Source: Pelagibacterium xiamenense
Lineage (GTDB): Bacteria; Pseudomonadota; Alphaproteobacteria; Rhizobiales; Devosiaceae
Assembly: GCF_021166475.1 (NCBI RefSeq)
Contig: NZ_JAJOYS010000002.1
Coordinates: forward strand, 124,001 to 188,000
Direction: 5' to 3'
DNA: 64,000 nt
Of this stretch, positions 55,891-64,000 are shown one piece after another. Each line of letters begins with the position of its first letter. The stretch's first letter is position 1. The position numbers and the translations under genes are program-made. The notes under the pieces were generated by a model. The model saw nothing but the letters and a program-made list of their open reading frames with translations. It did no database searches and was not told the origin of the DNA.

Positions 55891-56676
55891 ATGCAGGCAC
55901 TGTACATCGCATCGACCGGCATGGCCGCGCAGGAGCGGAACGTCGAAGTTCTCTCCAACAATATCGCCAACATGCGCACCACCGGCTTCAAACGCCAGCG
56001 CGCGGAATTCCAGGACCTTCTTTACCAGACCTACCGCCGCGCCGGCGCCGCGACATCCGACACAGGCACGCAGGTCCCGGTCGGCATCGAAATCGGTTCG
56101 GGTGTCCAGGTCGCCGCCACCTCACGCCTTATGAGCCAGGGGAGCGTGGCGCCGACCGAACAAAGCCTCGACCTCGCCATTTCCGGGGAAGGTTTCTTCA
56201 TGATCGAACTGCCCGACGGTGAGACCGCCTATACCCGCGACGGCACATTCCAGCGCGACGCCAATGGCCAGCTTGTCACCACCGAGGGCTACGCAGTCCA
56301 GCCCGGGATCATCATCCCGCAGGACGCCACATCGGTTTCGATCAGCCGCGACGGCCTCGTCGAGGCCTATATCAACGACGCAACCACGCCCGTTCAGCTC
56401 GGCCAGATCCAGCTGGCGCGCTTCGCCAATAAGGCCGGCCTCGAATCCATGGGCGAGAACCTCTTCCGCGAGACGCCCGCCAGCGGCGAGGCCCAGATCG
56501 GCGCTGCAGATGCCGACGGCATGGGCCATCTCATGCAGGGCTACCTCGAAAGCGCCAACGTAAACGCCGTCACCGAAATGGCCGACCTGATCGCCGCCCA
56601 GCGCGCCTACGAAATGAACGCGCGCGTCATCTCGGGCGCCGACCAGATGCTCCAGGCCGCCGCCCAGGTCCGCTAG
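55891..56676 (+). CDS. flgG: Flagellar basal-body rod protein FlgG
   Basis: 261 residues, the distal rod subunit. ALYIASTGMAAQERNVEVLSNNIANMRTTGFKRQRAEFQDLLYQ is the diagnostic start, and VTEMADLIAAQRAYEMNARVISGADQMLQAA the end. Length matches FlgG of other bacteria. AAGGAG lies before the ATG. flgA follows 21 bases later. Confidence 0.97.
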   Translation: MQALYIASTGMAAQERNVEVLSNNIANMRTTGFKRQRAEFQDLLYQTYRRAGAATSDTGTQVPVGIEIGSGVQVAATSRLMSQGSVAPTEQSLDLAISGEGFFMIELPDGETAYTRDGTFQRDANGQLVTTEGYAVQPGIIIPQDATSVSISRDGLVEAYINDATTPVQLGQIQLARFANKAGLESMGENLFRETPASGEAQIGAADADGMGHLMQGYLESANVNAVTEMADLIAAQRAYEMNARVISGADQMLQAAAQVR

Positions 56677-56697
56677 GACACGTGAAGGAGAACCGCG

Positions 56698-57651
56698 ATG
56701 TTCGCTTCGACCCTCAAATGCCTCGCCCTCGCCGCTGCCATCGCGGCCACGACGACGCTCGCCTACGCCGATCCGGTCCTGCGCGGCGATGTCACGGTCA
56801 CCTCCGAGCTCGTCACAGTCGGTGACCTCTTTGCAGGGGCCGGACTCAAGGCCGAAACCGCGATCTTCCGCGCCCCGGCGCCCGGCACCACCGGCACATT
56901 GGGCATCGACGACGTCGCCGCCGCTGTCGAAGGCGCCGGCATCACCGAGTTTGACCCCGCGGGGCTGACGTCCATCAAGGTCACCCGCGCCGGCGTCGCG
57001 GTCGACCTGCCTCTCCTTAGCGATCTCATCGCCGCCGATCTTTCGAGCCGCGGCATCCTGAGCGCCAACATGAACATGGACATCGCGCTCGATCGCCCGA
57101 TTCCGCAGATCGTTGCCGCCGACACCGCGCGCCCCGCAAGCCTCACCATGCTGCGCTATATGCCCGGCTCCTCGACCTTCTCCGCCCGCTTCAATGTCTC
57201 GGGCCTGTCCGAGCCGCTCGATATCGAAGGCCAGATCCAGCTCATGATCGAAGCCCCGCACCTGCGGCGCAGCCTTCCCGAGGGCACCATCCTCGGCGCC
57301 GATGACGTCGAGTGGCGCATGGTCCCGCTCGCTTACGCCGAAACGACCGGCCTCGTCTCGCTCAATGAAATCGTGGGCAAGCAGCTCCAGCGCCAGATCC
57401 GTGCCGGCGTCGTGCTGCGCCCTAACGACATCTCGGCGCCCGAACTGATCGGCCGCAACCAGAACGTCACCGTGCTCTACCAGGAAGGCGCGCTGACCCT
57501 CACGACCCGTGGCCAGGCGCTCAATTCCGCCAGCCTCGACGAGCCGGTCAGCGTCCTCAACACCATGACCAACAAGGTCTTGCAAGGCACCGCAACGGCC
57601 AATGGCATGGTCCTTGTTACCGGCGGCAATCCACAGATCGCCGGACTTTAG
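56698..57651 (+). CDS. flgA: Flagella basal body P-ring formation protein FlgA
   Basis: 317 residues. A signal peptide of about 24 residues (ending LAYA) precedes the SAF-domain C-terminus (LPEGTILGADDVEWRMVPLAYAETTGL, RNQNVTVLYQEGALTLTTRGQAL). FlgA is the periplasmic chaperone for FlgI P-ring assembly. The N-terminal extension of about 170 residues is seen in many alphaproteobacterial FlgA proteins. GAAGGAG precedes the ATG. Confidence 0.93.
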   Translation: MFASTLKCLALAAAIAATTTLAYADPVLRGDVTVTSELVTVGDLFAGAGLKAETAIFRAPAPGTTGTLGIDDVAAAVEGAGITEFDPAGLTSIKVTRAGVAVDLPLLSDLIAADLSSRGILSANMNMDIALDRPIPQIVAADTARPASLTMLRYMPGSSTFSARFNVSGLSEPLDIEGQIQLMIEAPHLRRSLPEGTILGADDVEWRMVPLAYAETTGLVSLNEIVGKQLQRQIRAGVVLRPNDISAPELIGRNQNVTVLYQEGALTLTTRGQALNSASLDEPVSVLNTMTNKVLQGTATANGMVLVTGGNPQIAGL

Positions 57652-57707
57652 CTTCACGCATGCTGCGCTTGGGGAAGCGTGGCCCACATCAAACGGGAAA
57701 CACTAAA

Positions 57708-58448
57708 ATGAACCGCATTTTCAAACTCGCGACCGGCCTTCTGCTCGTCACGTCGCTCGCTGCCTGCGCCACCACCGATCGCCTCTCGCGCATCGGTGAA
57801 GAACCGCCACTGACCCCGATCACCGACCCGACGGTCCAGGCCGGCTACCGCCCGGTGACCATGCCCATGCCCGCCGCCGAGCCCGCGAGTTACCAGCCCA
57901 ATTCCCTGTTCCGCTCCGATGCCACAGGCTTTTTCCCGGACCAGCGCGCCCGCCAGATCGGCGACATCCTGACCGTCAACGTCACCATCGACGACAGCGC
58001 CCGGATCGGCAACCAGACCACTTCCACCCGCTCCTCGAGCAACGACATGGGTGTGGGCGGCGTGCTTGGCTCGGTCTTCAACAGCGTCGCGCCCGACGAG
58101 GTGTCCGCCGACGCCGCCATCGGAACGACCTCCGGCGTCTCGAATGCGGGCAACGGCTCGGTAAACCGCTCGGAACGCATCACGACGCAGGTCGCCGCCG
58201 TCGTTACGCAAATCCTCCCCAACGGCAACCTCGTCATCGAGGGCCGCCAGGAAGTCCGCGTCAACTTCGAGGTCCGCGACCTCATCGTCGCCGGCATCGT
58301 CCGCCCCGAGGACATCGCCTCCAACAACACCATCGACTCCTCGAAGATCGCAGAAGCGCGCATCGCCTACGGCGGCCGGGGTCAGATCACCGACGTCCAG
58401 CAGCCGCGCTACGGTCAGCAGGTCCTCGACGCGATCCTGCCTTTCTGA
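57708..58448 (+). CDS. flgH: Flagellar L-ring protein FlgH
   Basis: 246 residues. It is a lipoprotein with lipobox LAAC (cysteine near residue 20) that forms the outer-membrane L ring. Family blocks are SLFRSDATGFFPDQRARQIGDILTVNVTIDDSA, VTQILPNGNLVIEGRQEVRVNFEVRDLIVAGIVRPEDIASNNTIDSSKIAEARIAYGG. Last gene of the flgF operon, followed by a strong terminator. Confidence 0.96.
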   Translation: MNRIFKLATGLLLVTSLAACATTDRLSRIGEEPPLTPITDPTVQAGYRPVTMPMPAAEPASYQPNSLFRSDATGFFPDQRARQIGDILTVNVTIDDSARIGNQTTSTRSSSNDMGVGGVLGSVFNSVAPDEVSADAAIGTTSGVSNAGNGSVNRSERITTQVAAVVTQILPNGNLVIEGRQEVRVNFEVRDLIVAGIVRPEDIASNNTIDSSKIAEARIAYGGRGQITDVQQPRYGQQVLDAILPF

Positions 58449-58555
58449 TCGGGCGGCCGCCCCGGCCGCCCCAATCCTCCCCAGATCCGCCGCCGATCCC
58501 CCAATTCGCGGCGCCGGATCTCCCCGGCCCGGCTTCCCCGCCGGACCGAAAAGAG

Positions 58556-58591
58556 AAGGGGCGCGGCGTTTTCCCGGCCGCGCCCCTTTTT
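58556..58591 (+). terminator. Rho-independent terminator of flgH operon
   Basis: The 12-bp stem AAGGGGCGCGGC / GCCGCGCCCCTT has a nine-base loop, then a run of five T's that includes the end of the stem. Confidence 0.9.
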
Positions 58592-58630
58592 GCGATGCAA
58601 CGAAGCGACGCCTAGGCGGCCAAGCGCCCG

Positions 58631-59068
58631 CTAGTCTTCGTCATCGTCATCATCATCATCATCATCGTCATCATCGTCGTCATCATCGTCGTCGTCGTCG
58701 TCATCATCGTCGTCATCGTCGTCTTCGTCTTCGTCTTCGTCATCATCGTCATCATCGTCGTCGTCATCGTCTACGTCGTCATCGTCGTCGTCGTCGTCGT
58801 CATCGTCGCCATGATCATCGTCGTCCTCCCCGTGGTCATCATCCTCGTCGTCCAGCACACCAGATCGCAGCAGAGCTGCCGTAGAAGCGCCGTTTGATGC
58901 TTCGTGAGCGATCGCAAGTCCCTCGCCGGCGGAACACCCCGCAACCTCCTCGACCCCGAGAAGTTGCGCGATCGTCCGCGGGCGGCAGTCGCCATCGTCC
59001 GCAATGGCCAACGTTGGAACCGCCAGAGCCAGCCCCGCGGCGACGAGCGTGTATTTGAGCTTAATCAT
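58631..59068 (-). CDS. Secreted protein with a ~70-residue poly-aspartate tail
   Basis: 145 residues. The signal peptide MIKLKYTLVAAGLALAVPTL... is cleaved near LAIA. A short mature head with two cysteines (DCRPRTIAQLLGVEEVAGCS) comes next. From about residue 73 to the end there is almost only aspartate, with a few glutamates, three glycines/histidines and one valine. GAT and GAC are mixed, which argues against a very recent pure-repeat expansion. I know no name for it. A very acidic exported protein could bind calcium or other cations or shield the surface in salt. The ATG at 59068 gives the proper signal peptide. Confidence 0.72.
   Translation of the reverse strand: MIKLKYTLVAAGLALAVPTLAIADDGDCRPRTIAQLLGVEEVAGCSAGEGLAIAHEASNGASTAALLRSGVLDDEDDDHGEDDDDHGDDDDDDDDDDDVDDDDDDDDDDDEDEDEDDDDDDDDDDDDDDDDDDDDDDDDDDDDED
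58634..58853. repeat. GAY (GTC/ATC) trinucleotide repeat tract
   Basis: About 220 bases of imperfect GAC/GAT triplets on the minus strand, coding the Asp tail. Such a tract can change length by slippage in multiples of three without breaking the frame. Confidence 0.85.
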
Positions 59069-59191
59069 CGAATTGCATTCCTTCCCTGGACCATGTCCCA
59101 CGCGGACACCCTTCTGCACTGTCTAGGCACAGGCATTTAAATTCATGACAATGAGTTAAATAGAATGCCACGCATATCGCGGGTGCGATCC

Positions 59192-60448
59192 CTACGGGGA
59201 AGCCATTCCGCCCAAATCGGCAATTCTGTGCTCGAGAAACCGGCGCTCCGGCCCCTGTTGGCATAGCGCCAGCGCGCGCTCGAACGAACCCAGAGCCTCT
59301 CGTTCCCTCCCCATCCGCACCAGCATATCCGCCCGCGCTGCATGGGCCAGGTGATAATCCGCCAGAGTGCCATCCTCGAGCAGCGCGTCAATGAGCGCCA
59401 GCCCATCGCCCGGTGACTGCGCCATCCCCACCGCCACCGCCCGATTCAAATCCACGACCGCCGAGGGTGCCGCCCGACGCAAGACATCGTAAAGCGCCAC
59501 GATCTGGCCCCAGTCCGTGTCCTCTGCGCGCTCCGCCTGCGCATGCACCAGCGCGATCGCAGCCTGCAGCGTATAGGGCCCGATCTGCCGTGTCGCGAAT
59601 GCCCGCTCGACCAGATCCCCGCCCTCCGCAATCAACTCGCGCCGCCACAGCCCTCTGTCCTGATCGGCAAGAAGGACCACCTCCCCCGCCGCGCTCGTCC
59701 GCGCAGCCCGCCGCGATTCGTGCAGCAGCATCAGCGCGAGCAGCCCCATCGCCTCGGCATCGGGCAAAAGCGAAACCAGCAGCCGCGCGACACGTATCGC
59801 TTCATCGGAAAGATCGACGCGCGTCAGGCTCTCCCCCGAATGCGCCGAATAGCCTTCATTGAAGACCAGATAAATCACCTTGAGCACCGCATCGAGCCGC
59901 CCGGGCAGATCCGAATGCGCAGGCACCTCATAGGGTACATTTGCCGACCGTATCCGCGCCTTGGCGCGCACGATCCGCTGCGCCAGCGCCGGGGGGCGCA
60001 TCAGGAACGCGCGGGCGATCTCCTCGGTGGAAAGCCCGCACACCGTCCGCAGCGTCAGCGCCACCTGCGCCTCGGGCGAAAGCACCGGATGGCAGCAGGT
60101 AAAGATCATCCGCAACTGATCGTCCGCGATCTCGTCCGGCTCCACCCCGGCCTGCGCCTCCGCCTCTTCCTCGATCTGCCGCGTCAGCTCCGCTTCGGCG
60201 GCATCGAACCGCGCCCGCCTGCGCAATTTGTCGATGGCCCGGAACCGCCCCGCCGAAACCAGCCACGCGTATGGGCTCGCCGGCACCCCATCCGTTGGCC
60301 ACCGGTCGGCGGCCGCCAGAAACGCATCGTGCAGCGCCTCTTCGGCGAGGTCGAAATCGCGCAAGAGCCGGATGAGCGTCGCCAGCACCCGACGCGAATG
60401 CACGCGCCAGGCCTCTTCGATCACGCCGTTCCTGGCTGCCGCAATCAT
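59192..60448 (-). CDS. ECF42-type sigma factor with C-terminal TPR extension
   Basis: 418 residues. Sigma region 2 is VHSRRVLATLIRLLRDFDLAEEALHDAFLAAADRWP; region 4 is LSPEAQVALTLRTVCGLSTEEIARAFLMRPPALAQRIVRAKARI. A long helical C-terminal part of about 230 residues (SKP/TPR type, LDLNRAVAV and ADMLVRMGREREALGSFERAL) replaces an anti-sigma partner. This layout, plus the adjacent DGPF/YCII genes, is that of group ECF42. Start at 60448 with GAGGGGG upstream; longer frames overlap the YCII gene. No anti-sigma gene is present. Confidence 0.9.
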   Translation of the reverse strand: MIAAARNGVIEEAWRVHSRRVLATLIRLLRDFDLAEEALHDAFLAAADRWPTDGVPASPYAWLVSAGRFRAIDKLRRRARFDAAEAELTRQIEEEAEAQAGVEPDEIADDQLRMIFTCCHPVLSPEAQVALTLRTVCGLSTEEIARAFLMRPPALAQRIVRAKARIRSANVPYEVPAHSDLPGRLDAVLKVIYLVFNEGYSAHSGESLTRVDLSDEAIRVARLLVSLLPDAEAMGLLALMLLHESRRAARTSAAGEVVLLADQDRGLWRRELIAEGGDLVERAFATRQIGPYTLQAAIALVHAQAERAEDTDWGQIVALYDVLRRAAPSAVVDLNRAVAVGMAQSPGDGLALIDALLEDGTLADYHLAHAARADMLVRMGREREALGSFERALALCQQGPERRFLEHRIADLGGMASP

Positions 60449-60455
60449 CGCCCCC

Positions 60456-60815
60456 TCACGCGGGCATCTCGACCACCATCGTCGGCCGCACCTCGACCGC
60501 CCCGATCTTGGCCATCGGGTCACCCTTGGCGAGTTCCACCGCGTGGTCGATATCCCGCGCCTCAACGAGGATGAACCCCGCGACCTGTTCCTTGGTCTCC
60601 ATGAACGGCCCATCTGTGACGAGCGCGTCCCCGCCCCGGACACGCACCGTCCGCGCCTCCTCTGGCCCCTTGAGCGCCTGCGCCATGACAAAGACGCCTT
60701 TTTCCGCGAGCTCCGCATCATACCCAAGGCATGCGCGATCAAGCTCTTTCCAATCGGCATCGCTCATCGTCGCGATGACGTCCGAGTCGAGCAGCACAAG
60801 GCACATGAACTTCAT
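60456..60815 (-). CDS. YCII/DGPF family protein (1)
   Basis: 119 residues with the hallmark TDGPFMETKEQVAGFILVEARDIDHAVELAKGDPM. YciI-like alpha/beta barrel; catalytic activity is not known for this branch. It lies 7 bases before the sigma gene and overlaps YCII(2) by four bases (ATGA). The N-terminal KFMCLVLLDSD strand is normal. The original frame is longer, but the ATG at 60815 is the family start. Confidence 0.9.
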   Translation of the reverse strand: MKFMCLVLLDSDVIATMSDADWKELDRACLGYDAELAEKGVFVMAQALKGPEEARTVRVRGGDALVTDGPFMETKEQVAGFILVEARDIDHAVELAKGDPMAKIGAVEVRPTMVVEMPA

Positions 60816-61174
60816 TCCGGAATCCTTTCCAGCGTATCGACGGGCCGCACCTCGACCGACCCCACCCGCGCAAGCGGCATCCGCCCGGCGAGCTGGATCG
60901 CCTCGTTGAGATCCCGCGCCTCGACGAGAAAGAAGCCTGAAAGATGCTCCTTGGTCTCCATGAACGGCCCGTCGGTGGTCGCCAGCGTCCCGTCCCAAGC
61001 CCGCACCGTCACGGCTTCGTCAGGCATCTTGAGCGCCTCGGAGACCACATAATGCCCGCTCGCGCGCAATTCGTCGTCGTAGTCGAGCATCCGGTTGGTG
61101 AAGCTGTCGCGCTCTTTCTGCGTCATCGGCGCGAATTTGGTCTCATCGAGATAGATCAGAAACATGTACTGCAT
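60812..61174 (-). CDS. YCII/DGPF family protein (2)
   Basis: 120 residues, paralogue of the next gene, with TTDGPFMETKEHLSGFFLVEARDLNEAIQLAGRMP. First gene of the YCII-YCII-sigma operon. The GAAAGAAGGGCGGGCCG leader before the ATG at 61174 holds a Shine-Dalgarno-like GAAGGG. Two ECF-type promoter motifs read into this gene or away from it (61215-61292). Confidence 0.9.
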   Translation of the reverse strand: MQYMFLIYLDETKFAPMTQKERDSFTNRMLDYDDELRASGHYVVSEALKMPDEAVTVRAWDGTLATTDGPFMETKEHLSGFFLVEARDLNEAIQLAGRMPLARVGSVEVRPVDTLERIPE

Positions 61175-61214
61175 CGGCCCGCCCTTCTTTCGAGACAATG
61201 TTGACCACACCCCT

Positions 61215-61242
61215 TGTCGATTGGGGAGCACGCTTTTCGACA
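61215..61242. promoter_or_regulatory. Bidirectional ECF42-type promoter motif
   Basis: TGTCGA at 61215-61220 and its mirror TCGACA at 61237-61242. Read on the plus strand: TGTCGA-N17-CGA. Read on the minus strand: TGTCGA-N17-CGA as well, pointing to YCII(2), whose ATG is 43 bases past the -10. TGTCGA/CGA with about 17-base spacing is what I recall for ECF42 promoters. Confidence 0.6.
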
Positions 61243-61266
61243 GCGCAGGAACTTTTTTCCCGGACC

Positions 61267-61292
61267 TGTCGATCGGCGCCCGCCTGGTTCGA
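61267..61292 (+). promoter_or_regulatory. ECF42-type promoter motif reading to the 70-residue gene
   Basis: TGTCGA (61267-61272), 17 bases, CGA (61290-61292), with about 37 bases to the ATG of the small membrane protein. This is the third copy of the motif within 80 bases. Confidence 0.55.
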
Positions 61293-61329
61293 CCAGTCGT
61301 ACACATCATTTGCGATTGGAGATTGAGAG

Positions 61330-61542
61330 ATGTTCGATATCGTGTTGGCTGCCGCGGTCACCCACCTTGGCGCGGCGCGGCGCGGGACCGATTGGGTGTA
61401 CGAGCCGCCCGCGCATATTCTCCTGCGCCTTGCCGCGACCTTTGTCCTGATCGGCGGCTTTTACGCCGTACTCGAATTTGGCTCGCGCGCCCCCGCGGAA
61501 ATGCCGCCGGCCGACCTTCCAATCGCCAGCGCGCAACGCTAA
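61330..61542 (+). CDS. Small membrane protein divergent from the ECF42 operon
   Basis: 70 residues, not recognised. One predicted membrane helix, about residues 31-50 (LLRLAATFVLIGGFYAVLEF), with an N-terminal hydrophobic start that could be a second. GGAGATTGAGAG precedes the ATG. It is divergent from the YCII-sigma operon and has its own TGTCGA-N17-CGA motif, so it may be a previously unnoticed member of the sigma regulon. It ends 32 bases before carboxypeptidase M32. Confidence 0.65.
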   Translation: MFDIVLAAAVTHLGAARRGTDWVYEPPAHILLRLAATFVLIGGFYAVLEFGSRAPAEMPPADLPIASAQR

Positions 61543-61574
61543 GACGGAAGCAGTGACCGTCCCGGAGTATCCCC

Positions 61575-63068
61575 ATGTCCTTCGCAAAGCTCGAAGCCCT
61601 TGGCAAAAGGCTCGAATCCATCGAGCACGCCATCGCCATTCTCTCGGCCGACGAAGCGACGAACATGCCGGTCGGCGGCGGCGAAAAGCGCGCCGAAGCG
61701 CTGGCCTACCTCTCGGGCCTGATGCACGAAACGTCCACCGCCCGTGAGGTTGGCGACCTCATTGCGGCCGCCGAGGCCGAGGATCTCGAGCCCGACCACC
61801 GCGCCGCCGTCGCCGAGTTCCGCCGCGTCTATACCAACGCCACCTGCCTGCCCTCCGATTTCGTCCGCCGCCAGACCGAGACCAATATCCGCTCCGAACA
61901 GCTCTGGCGCGACCTTCGGGCCAAGAACGATTGGGCAGGCTTCGCCCCGGCGCTCGAAAACGTCGTCGCGCTCGCCCGCGAGGAAGCCGCCATGCGCTCC
62001 GATGCGCTCGGGCTTGACCCCTACGATGCGCTGATGGAGCAATACGATCCGGGTAACCGCACGCGCGAGATCGATCCCGTTTTCCAGACGCTCAAGGACT
62101 TCCTCGTCGATTTCGTCCCGCAAGCGCTCGCCGCCCAGGACGAGCGTCACGCCAAACGCCCCCTCAAGACCGTCACCGGCCCCTTCCCGATCGAACACCA
62201 GCGCGAACTCGGCCTCTCGATGATGGCCGCGCTCGGCTTCGATTTCACCCACGGCCGCCTCGACGTCTCCCACCACCCGTTCTGCGGCGGCGTCCCGACC
62301 GACGTGCGCATGACAACCCGGTACCGCACCGACGAGTTTCTCTCCGCGCTCATGGGGGTCCTGCACGAAACCGGCCACGCGCTCTACGAGCAGGGCCTGC
62401 CCAAGCAGTGGGGACACCTGCCCTTGGGCAAGGCGCGCGGCATGGCCATTCACGAAAGCCAGTCGCTCTTTGTCGAATGTCAGCTCGCCCATGCGCCTGA
62501 ATTCTGGGTCTGGGCCATGCCGCAGGTTTCAAAGCATCTGGGCGATGCGGCGCTCGGCGGCTGGGAGATCGAAGATGTCGTCGCCTCGGTCAACAGGATC
62601 GACAAGGGCCTCATCCGCGTCGACGCCGACGAGGTCACCTACCCCCTCCACGTCATTTTGCGCTACGAGCTCGAACAGGCATTGATTGGCGGCGAACTCG
62701 AAGTCGCCGGCATCCCCGAGGCCTGGGACGCCAAGATGATGGAATATCTGGGCCTTTCTACCCTCGACAATCCCGCCGACGGCCCCATGCAGGACGTCCA
62801 CTGGCCCGTCGGCGCCTTCGGCTATTTCCCCTCTTATACCCTCGGCGCCATGATCGCCGCCCAGCAATGGGCCGCAATCGAAAGGGCTCACCCCGACGTT
62901 CTTGACGAGATCGCCGAGGGCCGCTTCGACACGGTCAACGCCTGGCGCCGCCAAAACATCTGGCAAAACGCCTCCCGCTATTCCACCCCCGAGCTCCTCG
63001 AAAAAGCGACCGGAAGCCCCCTCGACCCGCAGATTTTCATCGCGCATCTGAAGCGGCGGTATCTCTAA
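61575..63068 (+). CDS. Carboxypeptidase M32 (Taq-type)
   Basis: 497 residues, a metallocarboxypeptidase. The zinc motif HETGH is at 264-268 (VLHETGHALYEQGLP), with the third ligand E294 in HESQSLFVE. Other family blocks are HHPFCGGVPTDVRMTTRY and RVDADEVTYPLHVILRYELE. It removes C-terminal residues from peptides, except proline, in the cytoplasm. Full length. GGAG precedes the ATG. Confidence 0.95.
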   Translation: MSFAKLEALGKRLESIEHAIAILSADEATNMPVGGGEKRAEALAYLSGLMHETSTAREVGDLIAAAEAEDLEPDHRAAVAEFRRVYTNATCLPSDFVRRQTETNIRSEQLWRDLRAKNDWAGFAPALENVVALAREEAAMRSDALGLDPYDALMEQYDPGNRTREIDPVFQTLKDFLVDFVPQALAAQDERHAKRPLKTVTGPFPIEHQRELGLSMMAALGFDFTHGRLDVSHHPFCGGVPTDVRMTTRYRTDEFLSALMGVLHETGHALYEQGLPKQWGHLPLGKARGMAIHESQSLFVECQLAHAPEFWVWAMPQVSKHLGDAALGGWEIEDVVASVNRIDKGLIRVDADEVTYPLHVILRYELEQALIGGELEVAGIPEAWDAKMMEYLGLSTLDNPADGPMQDVHWPVGAFGYFPSYTLGAMIAAQQWAAIERAHPDVLDEIAEGRFDTVNAWRRQNIWQNASRYSTPELLEKATGSPLDPQIFIAHLKRRYL

Positions 63069-63113
63069 GAGCCCGTTATGAACCCCGGCGGCAACCCATA
63101 CCAAGGAGATGCC

Positions 63114-63677
63114 ATGCGCCCCCTACGCTATTCCATCAACATCACGCTGGACGGCTGCTGCGATCATAACGCGGCGGTTGCCGACGAAGAGCTGCACCGC
63201 CACGCGACGCAGAGCATCGCCGAGGCCGACGCCCTCCTCTTTGGCCGGGTCATCTACCAGATGATGGAGGAGGCATGGCGAGCACCGGCGCAAACCGGCG
63301 TTGCGCCCAAGTGGATGGACGGCTGGATGCTCCCCTTCGCCCGGACAATCGACGCGGCGAAGAAATACGTCGTGTCGGACACCCTCGAAAGCGTCGACTG
63401 GAACGCCGAGCTAATCCGCGGAAACGATCTGGAAGCGACCGTCAAAGCGCTCAAGAAGGAGCCGGGGAACGGGTTGTTCGCTGGCGGCGTCAAATTCCCG
63501 CTGGCCTTGGCGGAACTGGGGCTGATCGACGAATACGAATTCATCGTGCACCCCAGGCTCGCCGGCCACGGCCCGACCATATTCGCTGGGCTGACCAAAT
63601 ATATCGACCTGGAACCCGTAAGCCGGCATCAGTTCGCCTCGGGCGCGATGGTGTTGCGCTATGCGCCCGTGACGTAG
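63114..63677 (+). CDS. RibD C-terminal / dihydrofolate reductase family protein
   Basis: 187 residues. It opens RPLRYSINITLDGCCD, the usual start of the stand-alone RibD-C group, with ADALLFGRVIYQMM and GGVKFPLALAELGLIDEYEFIVHPRLAGHGPTIF. Members bind NADPH; the substrate is unknown, and these are not the true folate enzyme. AAGGAG six bases before the ATG at 63114 sets the start. Confidence 0.85.
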   Translation: MRPLRYSINITLDGCCDHNAAVADEELHRHATQSIAEADALLFGRVIYQMMEEAWRAPAQTGVAPKWMDGWMLPFARTIDAAKKYVVSDTLESVDWNAELIRGNDLEATVKALKKEPGNGLFAGGVKFPLALAELGLIDEYEFIVHPRLAGHGPTIFAGLTKYIDLEPVSRHQFASGAMVLRYAPVT

Positions 63678-64000
63678 CGACCGGGCGTCGAAGTCCGATT
63701 GAGTATCCGGCGAAAACCGAAACTTATCCCCGTCCCTGAAACGTCACCTATGATGCTTCCCACGGACCCGCTTTTATGGGCGCGAGCGCAACGAACGTTT
63801 GGGCGGGACCGGTCCGGGTCCGATGGGAGTCGTCCCAGCGGAGGCCCAAAGCGGACAGAGGCCGGACGGGGATTGATTTCCCCGTCGCACCGGGGAAACC
63901 CGGAGGGGCACCGAACGGTTTCCTTTTAACGGGAAACGGTTACGACAAACCCCAGCCCGGGACGCCGCCACAAGCCAAAAACCCCGGATGTATGCGGCGA
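63678..64000. other. 323-base gene-free right edge
   Basis: No supported gene. Almost all of it is repeat copy B, which runs off the window. A 7-bp hairpin GACGGGG / CCCCGTC lies near 63866-63888. Confidence 0.6.
63720..64000. repeat. Dispersed structured repeat, copy B (cut by window edge)
   Basis: Shares with copy A: AAACTTATCCCCGTC (63720-63734), the 41-base core (63811-63851) with stem TGGGA-GTCG-TCCCA (63824-63837), and the 29-base end block (63972-64000). The hairpin partner of the end block, seen in copy A, would lie outside the window. Confidence 0.65.

Noticed and set aside
58634-58853. Triplet repeat tract as a CRISPR or tandem-repeat array
   Set aside because: There are no spacers; it is an imperfect GAY triplet run that codes for aspartate in frame.

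Overview
The window is GC-rich alphaproteobacterial chromosome. A CckA hybrid kinase, a CGFS glutaredoxin/BolA pair, MotE and DUF6468 beside fliL-fliM, an F1-ATPase zeta-inhibitor homologue, SbmA/BacA and the small-type PurL with separate PurS and PurQ all point to Hyphomicrobiales. I lean towards the Devosiaceae (Devosia/Pelagibacterium type), but this is a judgement from gene content, not a database match. I saw no tRNA, rRNA, CRISPR array, prophage or complete insertion sequence.

Layout. 1-9 kb: the end of radC, an alpha/beta hydrolase, a methyltransferase behind a perfect palindrome, a soxR remnant, ccdA, two transporters, rpe, purB and small enzymes. 9-15 kb: a purine block purC-purS-(27-codon membrane peptide, acyltransferase)-purQ-purL. 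It is interrupted by a gene bounded by terminators and by a 266-bp palindromic MITE that supplies the last codons of purQ. 15-33 kb: bolA, grxD, an esterase, MFS pumps, a MarR/rhodanese pair, ttcA, sbmA, rpsD, trmJ, two GFA proteins, a FabF-like synthase with a MarR regulator, icd and a FadL-like porin. 34-41 kb: alaS, recA with SOS-like boxes, and cckA. 41-58 kb: flagellar genes flgBC-fliEQR-flhB, fliO-fliP, fliL-fliM-DUF6468-motE plus a 1104-residue TPR protein, and flgF-flgG-flgA-flgH. 58-64 kb: a secreted poly-aspartate protein, an ECF42-type sigma factor with two DGPF/YCII proteins, carboxypeptidase M32 and a RibD-like reductase.

How it works together. TTAA-N7-TTAA(C) boxes, the CtrA consensus, lie upstream of cckA and of flgB/fliO, with near matches upstream of fliL and the TPR gene. 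The window may therefore hold both the phosphorelay kinase that activates CtrA and several of its targets. The ECF42 block carries three copies of TGTCGA-N17-CGA, firing both towards its own operon and towards a divergent 70-residue membrane protein. Two diverged copies of a noncoding repeat, near 16.3 kb and at the right edge, keep a hairpin through paired base changes. This suggests a structured RNA or DNA element.
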